The position numbers were made by a program, and so were the translations under genes. Of a stretch of DNA of 64,000 nucleotides, positions 33,667-42,693 are shown in pieces. The DNA is taken from assembly GCA_965221145.1 (NCBI GenBank), contig OZ244877.1, positions 3,596,001-3,660,000 on the forward strand. The letters are read 5' to 3'. The notes under the pieces are model-generated. The model was not told where the DNA came from. It saw only the letters and a list, made by a program, of their open reading frames with translations, and did not search any database. The DNA comes from Bin5 sp965221145. Lineage in GTDB: Bacteria; Chloroflexota; Anaerolineae; Caldilineales; Caldilineaceae. Position 1 is the stretch's first letter. Every line of letters begins with the position of its first letter.

Positions 33667-34737
33667 TTACGGCAAGGCCGGGACGATCTCGTTGGCCAGC
33701 GTCTCCATGCAGGCCAGCCACCTCTCTTTGTCATCCCAGTCGTGCGCGATCATGAGCAGGGTACCAAAGCCGCCCGTCTCCTCATACAGTTGATGCAGTT
33801 GGCGCAGGCACTCGTCCTTGTCACCGATGATGCACAGGGTCTTGAGCATATACTCCAGCGTAACGTCTTCATCGGGCATATCCTGATCATGCTTGATGAC
33901 GCTGAGCATATCGCCCGCCGCAACCAGCGTGCGCAAGTACATGAAGGATCCCCCCAGCGCGCCGTTGTAAGCTCGATCCCAGGCCGCGTCGGTCGTCTCG
34001 TCGATGAAGATGCTGCGCGACACGCGCCACACCGAACGGTCCGGCTCCGGCCGCCCGGCATCCGCCGCCCCGCTACAGTAGGTCTGCCAGTGTTCGGCCA
34101 ACGTAGAGCCATTCGCTATGTTTGCGCTGAGGGGAATGTAGCCGCGCTGTCCCGCCATGAACGCGGCCCGCGAACGGCCGCGGATGATGCTCATGGCAAT
34201 CGGCGGGTGCGGCTTCTGGTAGGGTTGCAAAATCTCGCCGATCCCATATTCGGGTATGCCGCCCTCCAGCTTGATATGGTAGAAGTCACCCTGAAAGTCG
34301 AAGGGCGGGTCGGTCTGCCATAGCTTGAGGATCATGTCGAGGCTTTCGACCGTCATCAGCCCTTGCGTCTGCGGATCGGGCAGATCAAACAGTCCCCAGT
34401 CGGTCGGCACGCCCCCTTGGCCGAAGCCGCAGTTGATACGCCCGCGCGAGAGATGATCCAGATAGGCCAGGCGCAAGGCCACATTGACCGGGTGATGCTG
34501 CGGCAGGATCGAGACACCGCTGCCCAGCCGGATGTTCTGCGTGCGCGGCAGCACATTGGCGATGAACACATCGTTGGACGGGATCGGTTCCCAGGCCATA
34601 GTATGGTGCTGGCCGATCCAGGCCTCGGTAAAGCCCAACTCGTCGGCTCGCACCACGAACTCGATATCCTCCTCGAATCCAAGAGTGCGGTCCTTCTCCG
34701 GCGCATGCAGCGGCATCATAAATGTGCCCAGTTTCAT
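33667..34737 (-). CDS. Luciferase-like (LLM class) flavin-dependent oxidoreductase
   Basis: This 356-residue TIM-barrel enzyme starts MKLGTFMMPLH and has GFTEAWIGQHHT (the histidines typical of the alkanal monooxygenase-like branch), RLGSGVSILPQHHPVNVALRLA and RINCGFGQGG. It is longer than, and of a different branch from, 25296-26165. GGGAGGAGAACA precedes the ATG at 34737; an upstream frame extension to 34821 is spurious. Its neighbour downstream is the TPP enzyme. Confidence 0.9.
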   Translation of the reverse strand: MKLGTFMMPLHAPEKDRTLGFEEDIEFVVRADELGFTEAWIGQHHTMAWEPIPSNDVFIANVLPRTQNIRLGSGVSILPQHHPVNVALRLAYLDHLSRGRINCGFGQGGVPTDWGLFDLPDPQTQGLMTVESLDMILKLWQTDPPFDFQGDFYHIKLEGGIPEYGIGEILQPYQKPHPPIAMSIIRGRSRAAFMAGQRGYIPLSANIANGSTLAEHWQTYCSGAADAGRPEPDRSVWRVSRSIFIDETTDAAWDRAYNGALGGSFMYLRTLVAAGDMLSVIKHDQDMPDEDVTLEYMLKTLCIIGDKDECLRQLHQLYEETGGFGTLLMIAHDWDDKERWLACMETLANEIVPALP

Positions 34738-34760
34738 TGTTCTCCTCCCGTTTCCCTGGT

Positions 34761-34780
34761 GTCCCAGGCGTCTCGCCTGC
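34761..34780 (-). repeat. Short copy of the 25-bp dispersed repeat
   Basis: GTCCCAGGCGTCTCGCCTGC is the reverse complement of a shortened GCAGGCGAGACGCCTGGGAC. It lies just upstream of the luciferase-like gene's ribosome site. Confidence 0.5.
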
Positions 34781-34869
34781 CCCGTCACGCAAGCGTCACG
34801 ATGCAGGCGTGGTTTTGACAACTATCTAGGCGGATTAGCCTGCAACACCGCCGCCAATACAAAATTTTG

Positions 34870-36048
34870 TCAAACTCTACCGTAAGTCGGCTTCAGATTG
34901 AGCGCCAAATCCCTGAACTTCTCGATGCGGTGCAGCGTCACCAGATTGGTGTCGTGCTGGTTATGTCCTCCCTGCGAAGTACGCGAAATCACGAGCAGAT
35001 CATCGCCCCGGATCAGCTGCGAGGCGTAGCTGAAGGCATCGAATATGTTGCGGCTCATGGCGACACAGCCGGCCTGGAACCAATTGAGCGCGTCCAGGCT
35101 GTACATCAGCATCAGAATGCGCCGCTCGTTGCCCGGCGGGCTGGCGAAACCGAGGGCACGCAACGGCTCCCGCTCCTGCCAGGTGTCGGTGGGCAGGCAG
35201 ACCGTCGTCCAGAAGAGATCGCTCTCCCCGTCGTAGACCACGTGGAATTTGCACTGCGCGCCAGGCATCGGATAGAACTGGACGAAGCGATAGTCCAGCT
35301 TCTCGCCGTCATCCTCAAGGCTGCAAACCGAGGCCATGCCGCCCGTCGTATGGCCGTCGATAATGGTTCGCAGCAACACGCGCATTTCGCCGCGCACGTC
35401 GATGATATTGCCTTCGATGAAGCAGTCCTCCACCACCTTGTCCGCAGCGCTGGCCTGGTAACGGCGTTGGCTGAGCACGTCAGGCACGCCGGGGAATCGG
35501 ACACGATTGGACATGCGCCACGCCGCGGGGTCGAGCAGATCCCGCTCAAGATCACCGGCGATCACAAGCGATTCCCACTGGCTTCTGCCGACCGCGTCAT
35601 CGCCGACCGGGCAGGTCTCAAAGGCGCGATAGACATAGCCATGCCGGAAAAGCACGCTGGTGGGCGCATTGTGATGGCGTCCGCCAAAGAGTTGGGACGT
35701 ATCGCTCCATGTCTCGCCGCCATCGATGGAGCGGGCAATCATAATCTCTCGGCTCAGGCGGCGGTTGCCGATGCAGTAGAGCGTCTCGTCAACCGCGAAG
35801 AGCGACGGCCAGATGATGTCCAGCGCCGCGGTCTTGCGCCAGCGGCTGCCCCCGTCGTCGCTGACCAGGATGTCAAGCTGGTCGGGAATCTTCTCGACAT
35901 ACGGCTGCTGTCGAAACCATTCGTAGCTGGCGATCAGACGGCCCGACGGCATCTGGGCCAAACAAGGCGAGCCGGTATAAACGTTGGCCCGATCAGGCGA
36001 CTCCGCAAGGATTTGGAAATCGCCCGCAAGCATCTTATTCATCTGCAT
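34870..36048 (-). CDS. Sialidase-like (BNR/Asp-box) beta-propeller protein
   Basis: This protein of about 392 residues has Asp boxes at SDDGGSRW (about 63-70) and a perfect S-x-D-x-G-x-T-W (SIDGGETW, about 107-114). TGSPCLAQMPSGRLI near the start resembles the Arg-containing first blade of exo-sialidases. No signal peptide is seen. Several ATGs lie close together (36048, 36042, 36033), and I chose 36048. It may cleave or only bind a glycan; catalytic residues cannot be fixed by eye. It stands alone, with a repeat copy directly upstream. Confidence 0.75.
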   Translation of the reverse strand: MQMNKMLAGDFQILAESPDRANVYTGSPCLAQMPSGRLIASYEWFRQQPYVEKIPDQLDILVSDDGGSRWRKTAALDIIWPSLFAVDETLYCIGNRRLSREIMIARSIDGGETWSDTSQLFGGRHHNAPTSVLFRHGYVYRAFETCPVGDDAVGRSQWESLVIAGDLERDLLDPAAWRMSNRVRFPGVPDVLSQRRYQASAADKVVEDCFIEGNIIDVRGEMRVLLRTIIDGHTTGGMASVCSLEDDGEKLDYRFVQFYPMPGAQCKFHVVYDGESDLFWTTVCLPTDTWQEREPLRALGFASPPGNERRILMLMYSLDALNWFQAGCVAMSRNIFDAFSYASQLIRGDDLLVISRTSQGGHNQHDTNLVTLHRIEKFRDLALNLKPTYGRV

Positions 36049-36137
36049 ACCTGCATGGATGGGTGCCTGTTCGTTTCCAGTTTTCGAGTTCCAACTCTTG
36101 GCATCATCTTGCCTTGGAGTCAAGTGCAGTCACCTGA

Positions 36138-36275
36138 TATGCGTTCACTTTGAAGACCCGCTTCTCCCTGTAATGCGTATTCCGTATTGCGTACTGCGTC
36201 GAGGCGGGCGAGACGCCTATGTTCCCAGGATGCAGACAGTGCGAAAAGTCTTGGTCTCAAATGGGATCCACATTA
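36138..36275 (-). repeat. 140-bp dispersed repeat, copy C
   Basis: ATATGCGTTCACTTTG, ACCCGCTT, TGCGTATTCCGTATTGCGTA and a final GGGATCCACATTAG give the reverse complement of copy A. The inner part contains the 25-bp repeat GCGGGCGAGACGCCTATGTTCCCAG. It is nearly identical in layout to copy D (54892-55021). Confidence 0.8.
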
Positions 36276-36306
36276 GAACTGAAAACTGGTTACTGAAATC
36301 CGCGGT

Positions 36307-36534
36307 TCAGACCGCGTGACACGCGACCCAGTGCCCCGATTCAACCTCCCGCCACTCGGGTACGACGTGATCGCATGGCTCAAATGCGAGCGGACAGCGG
36401 GGATGGAAGCGGCAACCGCTGGGAGGATTGATGGCGCTCGGCACGTTGCCGCGAATGACCGAACGCTCACGCTGCCGCTCCTGGCGAGGATTGGGCACAG
36501 GCACGGCCTGCAAGAGCGCGTGCGTGTAGGCGTT
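36307..36534 (-). pseudogene. C-terminal remnant of an oligopeptide ABC importer ATPase
   Basis: The minus strand reads YTHALLQAVPVPNP, then INPPSGCRFHPRCP and GHWVACHAV-stop. This is the highly conserved end domain of OppD/OppF/DppD/DppF ATPases, including the two cysteines of the C-terminal motif. The nucleotide-binding domain is missing. Together with the permease tail at 18668 it shows that importer operons have been lost or rearranged here. Confidence 0.85.
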
Positions 36535-36710
36535 GACGCCGCACGCGTAAGCGCAATCCGGGACAAAGGACGGGGCCGACAACTGGATTCAGGAGCATCG
36601 ATAAGGACTTGGACAGGCTTGTACGGGATGTGAAATCGCCGGGCACTATAGCATGGTCGTTCATCCATGTCAAACTGTCCGAATTCAGGAGTACATTCCA
36701 GATTTCGGGT

Positions 36711-36847
36711 CATTGCGATGCGCCCTTTCAGCCGATAAGAAGAGTCCTATTGCACAGGAATCCACCCATCGCCTTGGTTTCTGCAAATCCGCACATCCCG
36801 ATAGTCCTGATTCAGACAACATTCGCTCAAAAAATTTGGATGCGCCC
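36711..36847 (+). repeat. 137-bp dispersed repeat (second family), copy 1
   Basis: GATGCGCCCTTTCAGCCG, CCACCCATCGCC, CTGCAAATCC and TCCTGATTC.GACAAC..TCGC are shared with 56384-56520 in the same order and spacing. It is non-coding and lies just upstream of the LexA-boxed promoter. Confidence 0.7.
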
Positions 36848-36911
36848 GCTTCAGAAGTGTTCGTCCCCGCCCCAGGGATACCGGCCCGCTTCACAGCAGG
36901 GAAAACTTGAT

Positions 36912-36939
36912 TTGACATTTAGAACATATGTTCTATAAT
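36912..36939 (+). promoter_or_regulatory. Sigma-70-type promoter for the SOS mutagenesis cassette
   Basis: TTGACA (36912-36917), a 16-bp spacer and TATAAT (36934-36939), both hexamers at consensus. The spacer is almost completely a LexA operator. Transcription should start near 36946, about 37 bp before the likely ImuB start codon. Confidence 0.85.
36920..36935. promoter_or_regulatory. LexA (DinR-type) operator
   Basis: TAGAACATATGTTCTA is a perfect 16-bp palindrome containing GAAC-N4-GTTC, the known LexA box form of Gram-positive bacteria and Chloroflexota. It lies between -35 and -10, so bound LexA would block RNA polymerase and DNA damage would release it. Confidence 0.85.
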
Positions 36940-36982
36940 ACCGGCTGAAATATCCCTCCCGATGCCTGGGCAAAAAGAAACC

Positions 36983-38488
36983 ATGAGAGTCGCTTGCGTT
37001 CTGATTACGCATCTGCGAGCAAAGGCGGAAATGAAACGGCAGACCGACCTGAAAGAGAGTTCCACCCTGGTCGTTGCCGGTGGCGGCGCGACCGGAAAGA
37101 GGCCGATGGTCGTCGATTACTTCCCCGGCGCGTCGGGCGTGAAGGCGGGCATGACGCTGGAGCAGGCCGTATCCCGACTCGGCCCCCATCAAGTGTCCAA
37201 ACAGCTGGAATCAGCGGCGGCCTCGCACGCCGATACGATTGTGCTGAATGCGGACGAGCCATACTACCGGCGCTTCTTCGGCCAGATTCTCACATCGTTG
37301 CAGGGGATCAGCGACCGGGTTGAAGGGGCGGAGCTAGGCACAGCCTACGTGCGTCTCGACGGTCTGGAGGCGCTGTTCGGCGGTGAGGACCGCCTCGTCG
37401 CCGCGCTGCTGGACGCGGTGCCCGCCGATCTGAACCCCCGGATTGGTGTGGCCGATGCCAAGTTCCCCGCCTTTGTCGCCGCGCGCACGCGTGCGCCCGG
37501 AGCGTCCAACGCGCCCGACGACGTGCGCGCCTTCCTCGCGCCCTATTCCATCGACCTGCTCCCCGTCTCCATTGATGTGAAGATCAAGCTGCACCGCTTC
37601 GGTCTGTACACAATAGGGGACGTCGCGGCCATGAAGAAGCATCTCATCGTCGCCCAGTTCGGGCCTGACGGCAGCCGCTTGTGGGCGCTCTGCAACGGAA
37701 TCGACGATAGCCCTGTCGTCCCGCTGGCGTTCGAGGAGTCGATTGTCGAGCATACCTCGCTGCCGTTCAACTCTTCCTCCATCGAGCTTCTCTTTGTGGC
37801 GGTCGATACCCTTGTGCGCAGGGGGTATGCCTGCCCTGAACTGGGGAGCAGATTCGTGGGCGTGGCGGCTCTGCAATGCAGCGCGCACGGCGGGCCGCTC
37901 TGGGCAACCTCCATCGCCTTCAAGCAGCCGGTCGGACGCTGGGAACGCGCAGCCGCCCTCGTCAGAAACCGGCTGGAGCTGGAGCCGCCGCAGATCCCGA
38001 TTGAGGACGTGACCCTCACCCTGTCCGGCTTTAGCGGCGGCTCCGGGGTGCAGATGGGCTTTTTTCAGGATGTGAAGGAGACGGCCGGCCAACGGCTTAT
38101 GGAGATGGAGCGGCGGTTGCAGGTACGTATGAACGGCAAGCATGTTCTCTATCGCATCGCAGAGGTCGCGCCCTGGCATCCTGCGCCGGAAATGCGGGCC
38201 TTGCAGATCCCCATCGACCCCGCCAAGCGGGATGACATCAAGCCCTTGCACGCGCCGACACCGCTGGAGGTGCGAGAAGGGTTGGCGCGTCAGCCGGTCG
38301 CTGTCCAGCTTGAACGGCGCTGGCGTCCGGTCGCCCGCATCGCGGACCAGTGGACGTTCGACCTGTGGTGGCTGCCGCAGCCCATTACGCGCGCCTATTA
38401 TCGGATCGACGCCGGCAACGGGCAACTCACGCTGTTCAGGGATGAGCGGGATGGCCTCTGGTATCGGCAGAACTGTAGCGGCCCGTGA
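36983..38488 (+). CDS. imuB: Y-family polymerase-like protein ImuB (catalytically dead)
   Basis: A 501-residue protein of the DinB/UmuC fold. The usual catalytic D-x-D segment near the N-terminus is RVACVLITHLRAKAEM with no acidic residues, and the SIDE motif is replaced by YVRLDGLEALFGG. Both are known features of ImuB, which acts as a beta-clamp-binding adaptor for DnaE2 rather than as a polymerase. The HhH region (HRFGLYTIGDVAAM) and little-finger domain follow. I chose ATG 36983 because family members start MR.ACV; the frame also has ATG 36962. It is the first gene after the LexA-boxed promoter. Confidence 0.85.
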   Translation: MRVACVLITHLRAKAEMKRQTDLKESSTLVVAGGGATGKRPMVVDYFPGASGVKAGMTLEQAVSRLGPHQVSKQLESAAASHADTIVLNADEPYYRRFFGQILTSLQGISDRVEGAELGTAYVRLDGLEALFGGEDRLVAALLDAVPADLNPRIGVADAKFPAFVAARTRAPGASNAPDDVRAFLAPYSIDLLPVSIDVKIKLHRFGLYTIGDVAAMKKHLIVAQFGPDGSRLWALCNGIDDSPVVPLAFEESIVEHTSLPFNSSSIELLFVAVDTLVRRGYACPELGSRFVGVAALQCSAHGGPLWATSIAFKQPVGRWERAAALVRNRLELEPPQIPIEDVTLTLSGFSGGSGVQMGFFQDVKETAGQRLMEMERRLQVRMNGKHVLYRIAEVAPWHPAPEMRALQIPIDPAKRDDIKPLHAPTPLEVREGLARQPVAVQLERRWRPVARIADQWTFDLWWLPQPITRAYYRIDAGNGQLTLFRDERDGLWYRQNCSGP

Positions 38489-38557
38489 GCAGGTGCCAGG
38501 ACAGTGCGCAGATCACCGGCGACAGGCATTGAGACAACACCAAATAGGATACGCTTT

Positions 38558-41500
38558 ATGGACATCGGATACGTCGAACTGCATGCCAAGAGTTTCTACT
38601 CATTTGGATTGGGAGCATCCCATACGCACGAACTGCTGGCCCAGGCGAAGGAGTACGGCTACACCTCCCTGGCGCTGACCGATACCAACCTGTGCGGGGC
38701 GTTGGAGTTCGCGCGTCTCGCCAACAGCTTGGGGATCCAGCCCATCACCGGGGGCGAGTTGACCCTGCTGGACGGCTCACGCGTCACGCTGCTGGCGAAG
38801 ACGCGCCAGGGCTACTCGAATCTCTCGCGTCTGTTTACCCTCGCCAACGCCGTTGACCGTAGACAACCCAGGCTCGACCCCGAGCATCTGCCCGCGCATT
38901 CAGAGGGCGTCATTCTGCTGACAGGTGGACGTGACAGCTCTCTCGCGCGGTTGGCGCTGACGGGCCGCCGACAGAAGGCCGACGCGCTGCTGCGAGAGTA
39001 CGCGGCCTGGTTCGGCCCCGACTCGGTCTATGTGGCGCTTCAGCGAAACTTTCTGCAAGGGGACACGATGCGCAACCGCAAGCTGGCGGGCATTGCGCAG
39101 GAAGTCGGCGTCCCACTGGTGGTCACCAACGATGTGCATTACCATGCGCCGCAACGATACCGGCTGCAAAATGCGCTGGTGGCTGCCCGCCTCAACACGA
39201 CCATCGACCAGGCTTTGCCGCATCTCCGCCCCAACGCCCATCTCTACCTGAAGCCGCCGTCAGAGATGGCGGGCCTCTTCGCGGACTTCCCGGAGGCGGT
39301 CGCCAACACGCTCCGCATCGCCGAATGTTGCCGCTTCAATCTCAGCACAGACCTGGGTTACACCCTTCCTGAGCCTGCGCTGCCACAGGGCTATACGGCG
39401 GAGAGCTATCTCAGACGGCTCTGCCATGAGGCCGCCCGGCGCCGCTACGGCTCCGTGTCAGAACGGGTCGCCGCGCGGCTGGAGGAGGAGTTCAGCCTGA
39501 TCAGCCGGCATCGCCTGGCCGGTTTCCTCCTGCTCTACCGGGAGATCGTGCGCATCGCCCAGCGGATTGTGGAGGAAAGAGAAGCGGGGACCGAGAAGCG
39601 TGAACAGCTCTCAGGCCGCGTAGCGCATGACCCGCCGGGCAGAGGGCGCGGCTCATCGGTGGCCCTGCTGGTGGGCTATCTGATCGGCATCAGCCATATC
39701 GATCCCCTCGAGTGGGACCTCACGTTGGAACGCTTCATCTCCGCGGACACGACCGTCCTCCCGGACATCGACCTCGACTTCCCCAGGGCGCTCCGGGACG
39801 AGTTGATCGAGCGGGTCCACCGCCATTTCGGGCCGGAGTACGCGGTGCTGGCCGGCGCCATCGCCACCTACAAGCTGAAGGGCGTTTTGCAGGACCTGGG
39901 CAAAGCTCTCGGACTGCCGCAAGAGGAGTTGTCGCTGCTCTCAAAGCAGGTGCGTTCGCACGATGCCGCGCACCTGCGGGAGGAGATGACGCAACTTCCG
40001 GCCTTCAGTCAGCGGGTCAACGCCTCCGGCTGGAAGGAGCTTATCGAACTCGCGCCCCAACTGATGGGCGCGCCCAAGCTGCTGAGTCAGCACGTGGGCG
40101 GAATGATCCTCAGCAGCTCGCCCATACCGGAGATGGTTCCGGTGCGGGAGGGGGCCATAGATGGCCGCTTCATCATGGACTGGGACAAGGACAGCGTCGC
40201 CGACGCCGGTTTTGCCAAAATCGACATCCTCTCCCTCCCGGTTCTCGATCAGTTGGAGGAGGCCCTCGATCTCGTCGAACGACGGGAGGGCAAGCGACCC
40301 GATCTGAGCGCGATCGACCCGCAGGACCCCAAGGTGTACGACATGATCAACGCCGGTCGCTCCAAGGGGATATTTCTGCTCCAGTCGCCCGCGCAGTTGA
40401 AGATGGGGCAGCGCCTGCGTTCCCGCAACCTGCTCGACCTCGCCTACCAGGTCGCGCTGATCCGCCCCGGCGTCGGCGTGCAGGGCAGCGCGGTCTCCCA
40501 GTTCGTCGAGCGGTACAGGCACGGGGCCGAATGGGAGTACGACCATCCGCTGGAGAAACGCGCGCTGGCGCGCGGATACGGCATCATCGTCTGGCAGGAG
40601 CAGGTCGTCCAACTGATCACCGACGTGACCGGCATGACCGCGGCGCAGGCCGACGAGACCCGCCGCGCCTTCGCCAAATCCAACAATGAGCACCTGATCG
40701 CGCTGCACTGGCAACGGTTCCGCGACGGCGCGCGCGGCAAGGGGATCCCCGAAGAGACGGCGCACACGATTTTTGCCAAGATCAACGGCCACTACATGTT
40801 CCCCGAAAGCCATTCGCACGCCTTCGCCATCACCGCCTACCAGGCCGCCTGGCTCAAGCGCTACCACCCCCTGGAGTTCTTCGTCGCCCTGATGAACAAC
40901 CAGCCGATGGGCTTCTATCCCCTGGAGACGCTCAAGCAGGACGCCCGCCGTTTCGGTGTCTCCTTCCTCAACCCGTGCGTCAATCGGAGCCAAGCTCGAT
41001 GCGCGCCCGAAGACGGCTCTGTGCGGCTGGGGCTTGTGTTCATCAAGGATGTGGGGGCGGAGTCGGCCCGACGCATTGTGGAAGAGAGGGCGAGGCAGGG
41101 CGATTACATCAGCGCCGGTGACATGGTGCGGCGCACGGGCATGAATGACCAGGCCGTGCTCTCGCTGGCGCTGGCCGGGGCCTTCGACAGCGTCACGCCC
41201 AACCGCCGCCAGGCGCTATGGGAGGCGGGCCTTTGCGTTCGTCCGTGCGGCAACGGGCAGATGGCGCTCTCGCTGCCGCGGCAGAACAGCGTCGCCCCGC
41301 TGCAGAATTTCGATGCCCGCGAGCAGATGATCGGTGAGTATCAGGTGCTGGAGATCTATCCCAAGGGGCATCTGATGGAATTCGTCCGGCCCACGCTGGC
41401 GCCCCATGTCCTCTCCTCGCTTGACGTAGAGAGCCGCGACGCCGGGGAGGCGGTGACGGTGGCTGGCTGGCCGGTGGCAAGGCAGCATCCACGCGGGCGG

Positions 41501-41719
41501 GACGGCACCGTGTTCGTGACGATAGAAGACGAGTTCGGCGATGTCCAGGTCATTCTCTGGGCCGATGTGTTTGCCCGCCATCAGCGCGAGCTGGACAGCC
41601 AGGTGATCGAGGTCAGCGGCGTTATCTCCAGGTGGGACGGCACGACCAATGTCATCGTCTCCTCCCTGCGCGCCATACGCGTCGGCGTGGCGATGCCGCG
41701 TGCGCATGACTGGCACTAA
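38558..41719 (+). CDS. dnaE2: Error-prone DNA polymerase III alpha subunit DnaE2 (ImuC)
   Basis: A 1053-residue C-family polymerase. The N-terminal PHP domain begins YVELHAKSFYSFGLGASH, with the first PHP histidine pair HCH altered to HAK. The palm carries PDIDLDFP (Asp403, Asp405) and FAKIDILSL (third Asp). VALIRPGVGVQGS and the C-terminal OB fold (VTVAGWPVARQHPRG) follow. The size and missing tau-binding tail fit DnaE2 rather than the replicative DnaE. The ATG at 38558 lies 70 bp after imuB, so both share the SOS promoter. It performs damage-induced translesion synthesis; this role is known for the family. Confidence 0.92.
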   Translation: MDIGYVELHAKSFYSFGLGASHTHELLAQAKEYGYTSLALTDTNLCGALEFARLANSLGIQPITGGELTLLDGSRVTLLAKTRQGYSNLSRLFTLANAVDRRQPRLDPEHLPAHSEGVILLTGGRDSSLARLALTGRRQKADALLREYAAWFGPDSVYVALQRNFLQGDTMRNRKLAGIAQEVGVPLVVTNDVHYHAPQRYRLQNALVAARLNTTIDQALPHLRPNAHLYLKPPSEMAGLFADFPEAVANTLRIAECCRFNLSTDLGYTLPEPALPQGYTAESYLRRLCHEAARRRYGSVSERVAARLEEEFSLISRHRLAGFLLLYREIVRIAQRIVEEREAGTEKREQLSGRVAHDPPGRGRGSSVALLVGYLIGISHIDPLEWDLTLERFISADTTVLPDIDLDFPRALRDELIERVHRHFGPEYAVLAGAIATYKLKGVLQDLGKALGLPQEELSLLSKQVRSHDAAHLREEMTQLPAFSQRVNASGWKELIELAPQLMGAPKLLSQHVGGMILSSSPIPEMVPVREGAIDGRFIMDWDKDSVADAGFAKIDILSLPVLDQLEEALDLVERREGKRPDLSAIDPQDPKVYDMINAGRSKGIFLLQSPAQLKMGQRLRSRNLLDLAYQVALIRPGVGVQGSAVSQFVERYRHGAEWEYDHPLEKRALARGYGIIVWQEQVVQLITDVTGMTAAQADETRRAFAKSNNEHLIALHWQRFRDGARGKGIPEETAHTIFAKINGHYMFPESHSHAFAITAYQAAWLKRYHPLEFFVALMNNQPMGFYPLETLKQDARRFGVSFLNPCVNRSQARCAPEDGSVRLGLVFIKDVGAESARRIVEERARQGDYISAGDMVRRTGMNDQAVLSLALAGAFDSVTPNRRQALWEAGLCVRPCGNGQMALSLPRQNSVAPLQNFDAREQMIGEYQVLEIYPKGHLMEFVRPTLAPHVLSSLDVESRDAGEAVTVAGWPVARQHPRGRDGTVFVTIEDEFGDVQVILWADVFARHQRELDSQVIEVSGVISRWDGTTNVIVSSLRAIRVGVAMPRAHDWH

Positions 41720-41778
41720 ACTGCCGTCCTTTGCGGCTTGTTATCCGTAACGGTCCAGACTTACAACCAAAAGCTACT

Positions 41779-41807
41779 TTGACATGCAACAAACGCTTTG
41801 TTAGGAT
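41779..41807 (+). promoter_or_regulatory. Predicted sigma-70-type promoter
   Basis: TTGACA (41779-41784), 17-bp spacer, TAGGAT (41802-41807). It precedes the gene at 41887 by 80 bp. There is no LexA box. Confidence 0.55.
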
Positions 41808-41886
41808 GAGCAGTGGCTGGGTTTGATCGCGGGCGTCCCGAAACCCGCTACGGGCGGCAGCCCAAAAACGCCAACGCAGCAATCCT

Positions 41887-42693
41887 ATGCTACGCCAAGA
41901 TGGAACTACCTATACATTTTCCCAGATCTTCGACCTCAATTCAGAGACTGATGAAATCCTGGCCGAATTAGGCTACCGCTATCGCGAAAATCCCTTGTCA
42001 TTGCCCTATCGAACCCCTTGCTCTGCGCCGCAACTTGACCTGATGCGCACGCAGATGCGAGAACGCTTGCCCTATGTGCCTCTGACCAGCGAAGCCGCGC
42101 GCCGCGCCTTCTATGTGTCGCCGCTGTTGTTCGCCGCGCTCGACCAGGCCAGATTCACAATACACATCGACTGTCCCGTTGCGGCGGCGCGCCTGTGCGG
42201 TACGGTAGACTATCTGTTGCAGGGCGCGCATGACGTAGTTGTCGCCGGGGCGAGAGACACGGACATGGCGCGCGGTTTCACGCAATTGGCCGCCCAGATG
42301 GTCGCTTTGAGCGAGCGTCGTCCACAGCAACTCAGCCCGATTCATCCCCGCCGCGCCCGCAAAGCCCTTCGTGCAGGGCGCGCCCGACGCCAGCCAAATG
42401 AAACGCAATTTGCCGCCCCCGCACAGACGCCACGTCGCGGCCCAATTGGCGCGCAGATACAACGCCACGCCTCAAGCGGCGCGCAGATACAGTTGTTCGG
42501 GGCAGTCACGACCGGGACAGTGTGGCGGTTTGGTCTCCTGGAGAGGGGGCAGAAGACGCTAACGAAGGACACAGAGGAGTACCTGTTGCCGCGCGATCTG
42601 GAGAGATTGCTCGGCATTTTTGTGGCACTGTTGGACGAAAACGAATCCAAACAAGAGCGCGAAGGAGAAAAGCCGTCATGGGTGAGCAACTAG
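41887..42693 (+). CDS. Uncharacterised protein, possible inactive PD-(D/E)XK-like fold
   Basis: A 268-residue protein of unknown function. The middle reads CGTVDYLLQG, DVVVAGARDTDMARGFTQLAAQMVAL, and later LFGAVTTGTVWRFGLL. This order (Asp, then a strand, then Q-x-x-A-x-M-x-A-L, then G-x-x-T-T-G-x-x-W) resembles a group of PD-(D/E)XK-like proteins in which E-A-K follows the strand. Here that place is A-G-A-R, so it would be inactive. Two GGCGCGCAGATACA repeats (around 42449 and 42480) mark a local duplication in its basic linker. Its end overlaps the start of the DegT gene by 16 bp. Confidence 0.5.
   Translation: MLRQDGTTYTFSQIFDLNSETDEILAELGYRYRENPLSLPYRTPCSAPQLDLMRTQMRERLPYVPLTSEAARRAFYVSPLLFAALDQARFTIHIDCPVAAARLCGTVDYLLQGAHDVVVAGARDTDMARGFTQLAAQMVALSERRPQQLSPIHPRRARKALRAGRARRQPNETQFAAPAQTPRRGPIGAQIQRHASSGAQIQLFGAVTTGTVWRFGLLERGQKTLTKDTEEYLLPRDLERLLGIFVALLDENESKQEREGEKPSWVSN

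Noticed and set aside
34867..36153. 428-codon plus-strand frame over the sialidase-like gene
   Set aside because: Composition is low-complexity Arg/Ala/Ile as in mirror frames, and the minus strand has Asp boxes.
39712..40689. 325-codon frame inside dnaE2
   Set aside because: A second frame of the same strand, very rich in Gly/Arg/Pro, inside a gene with all polymerase motifs.
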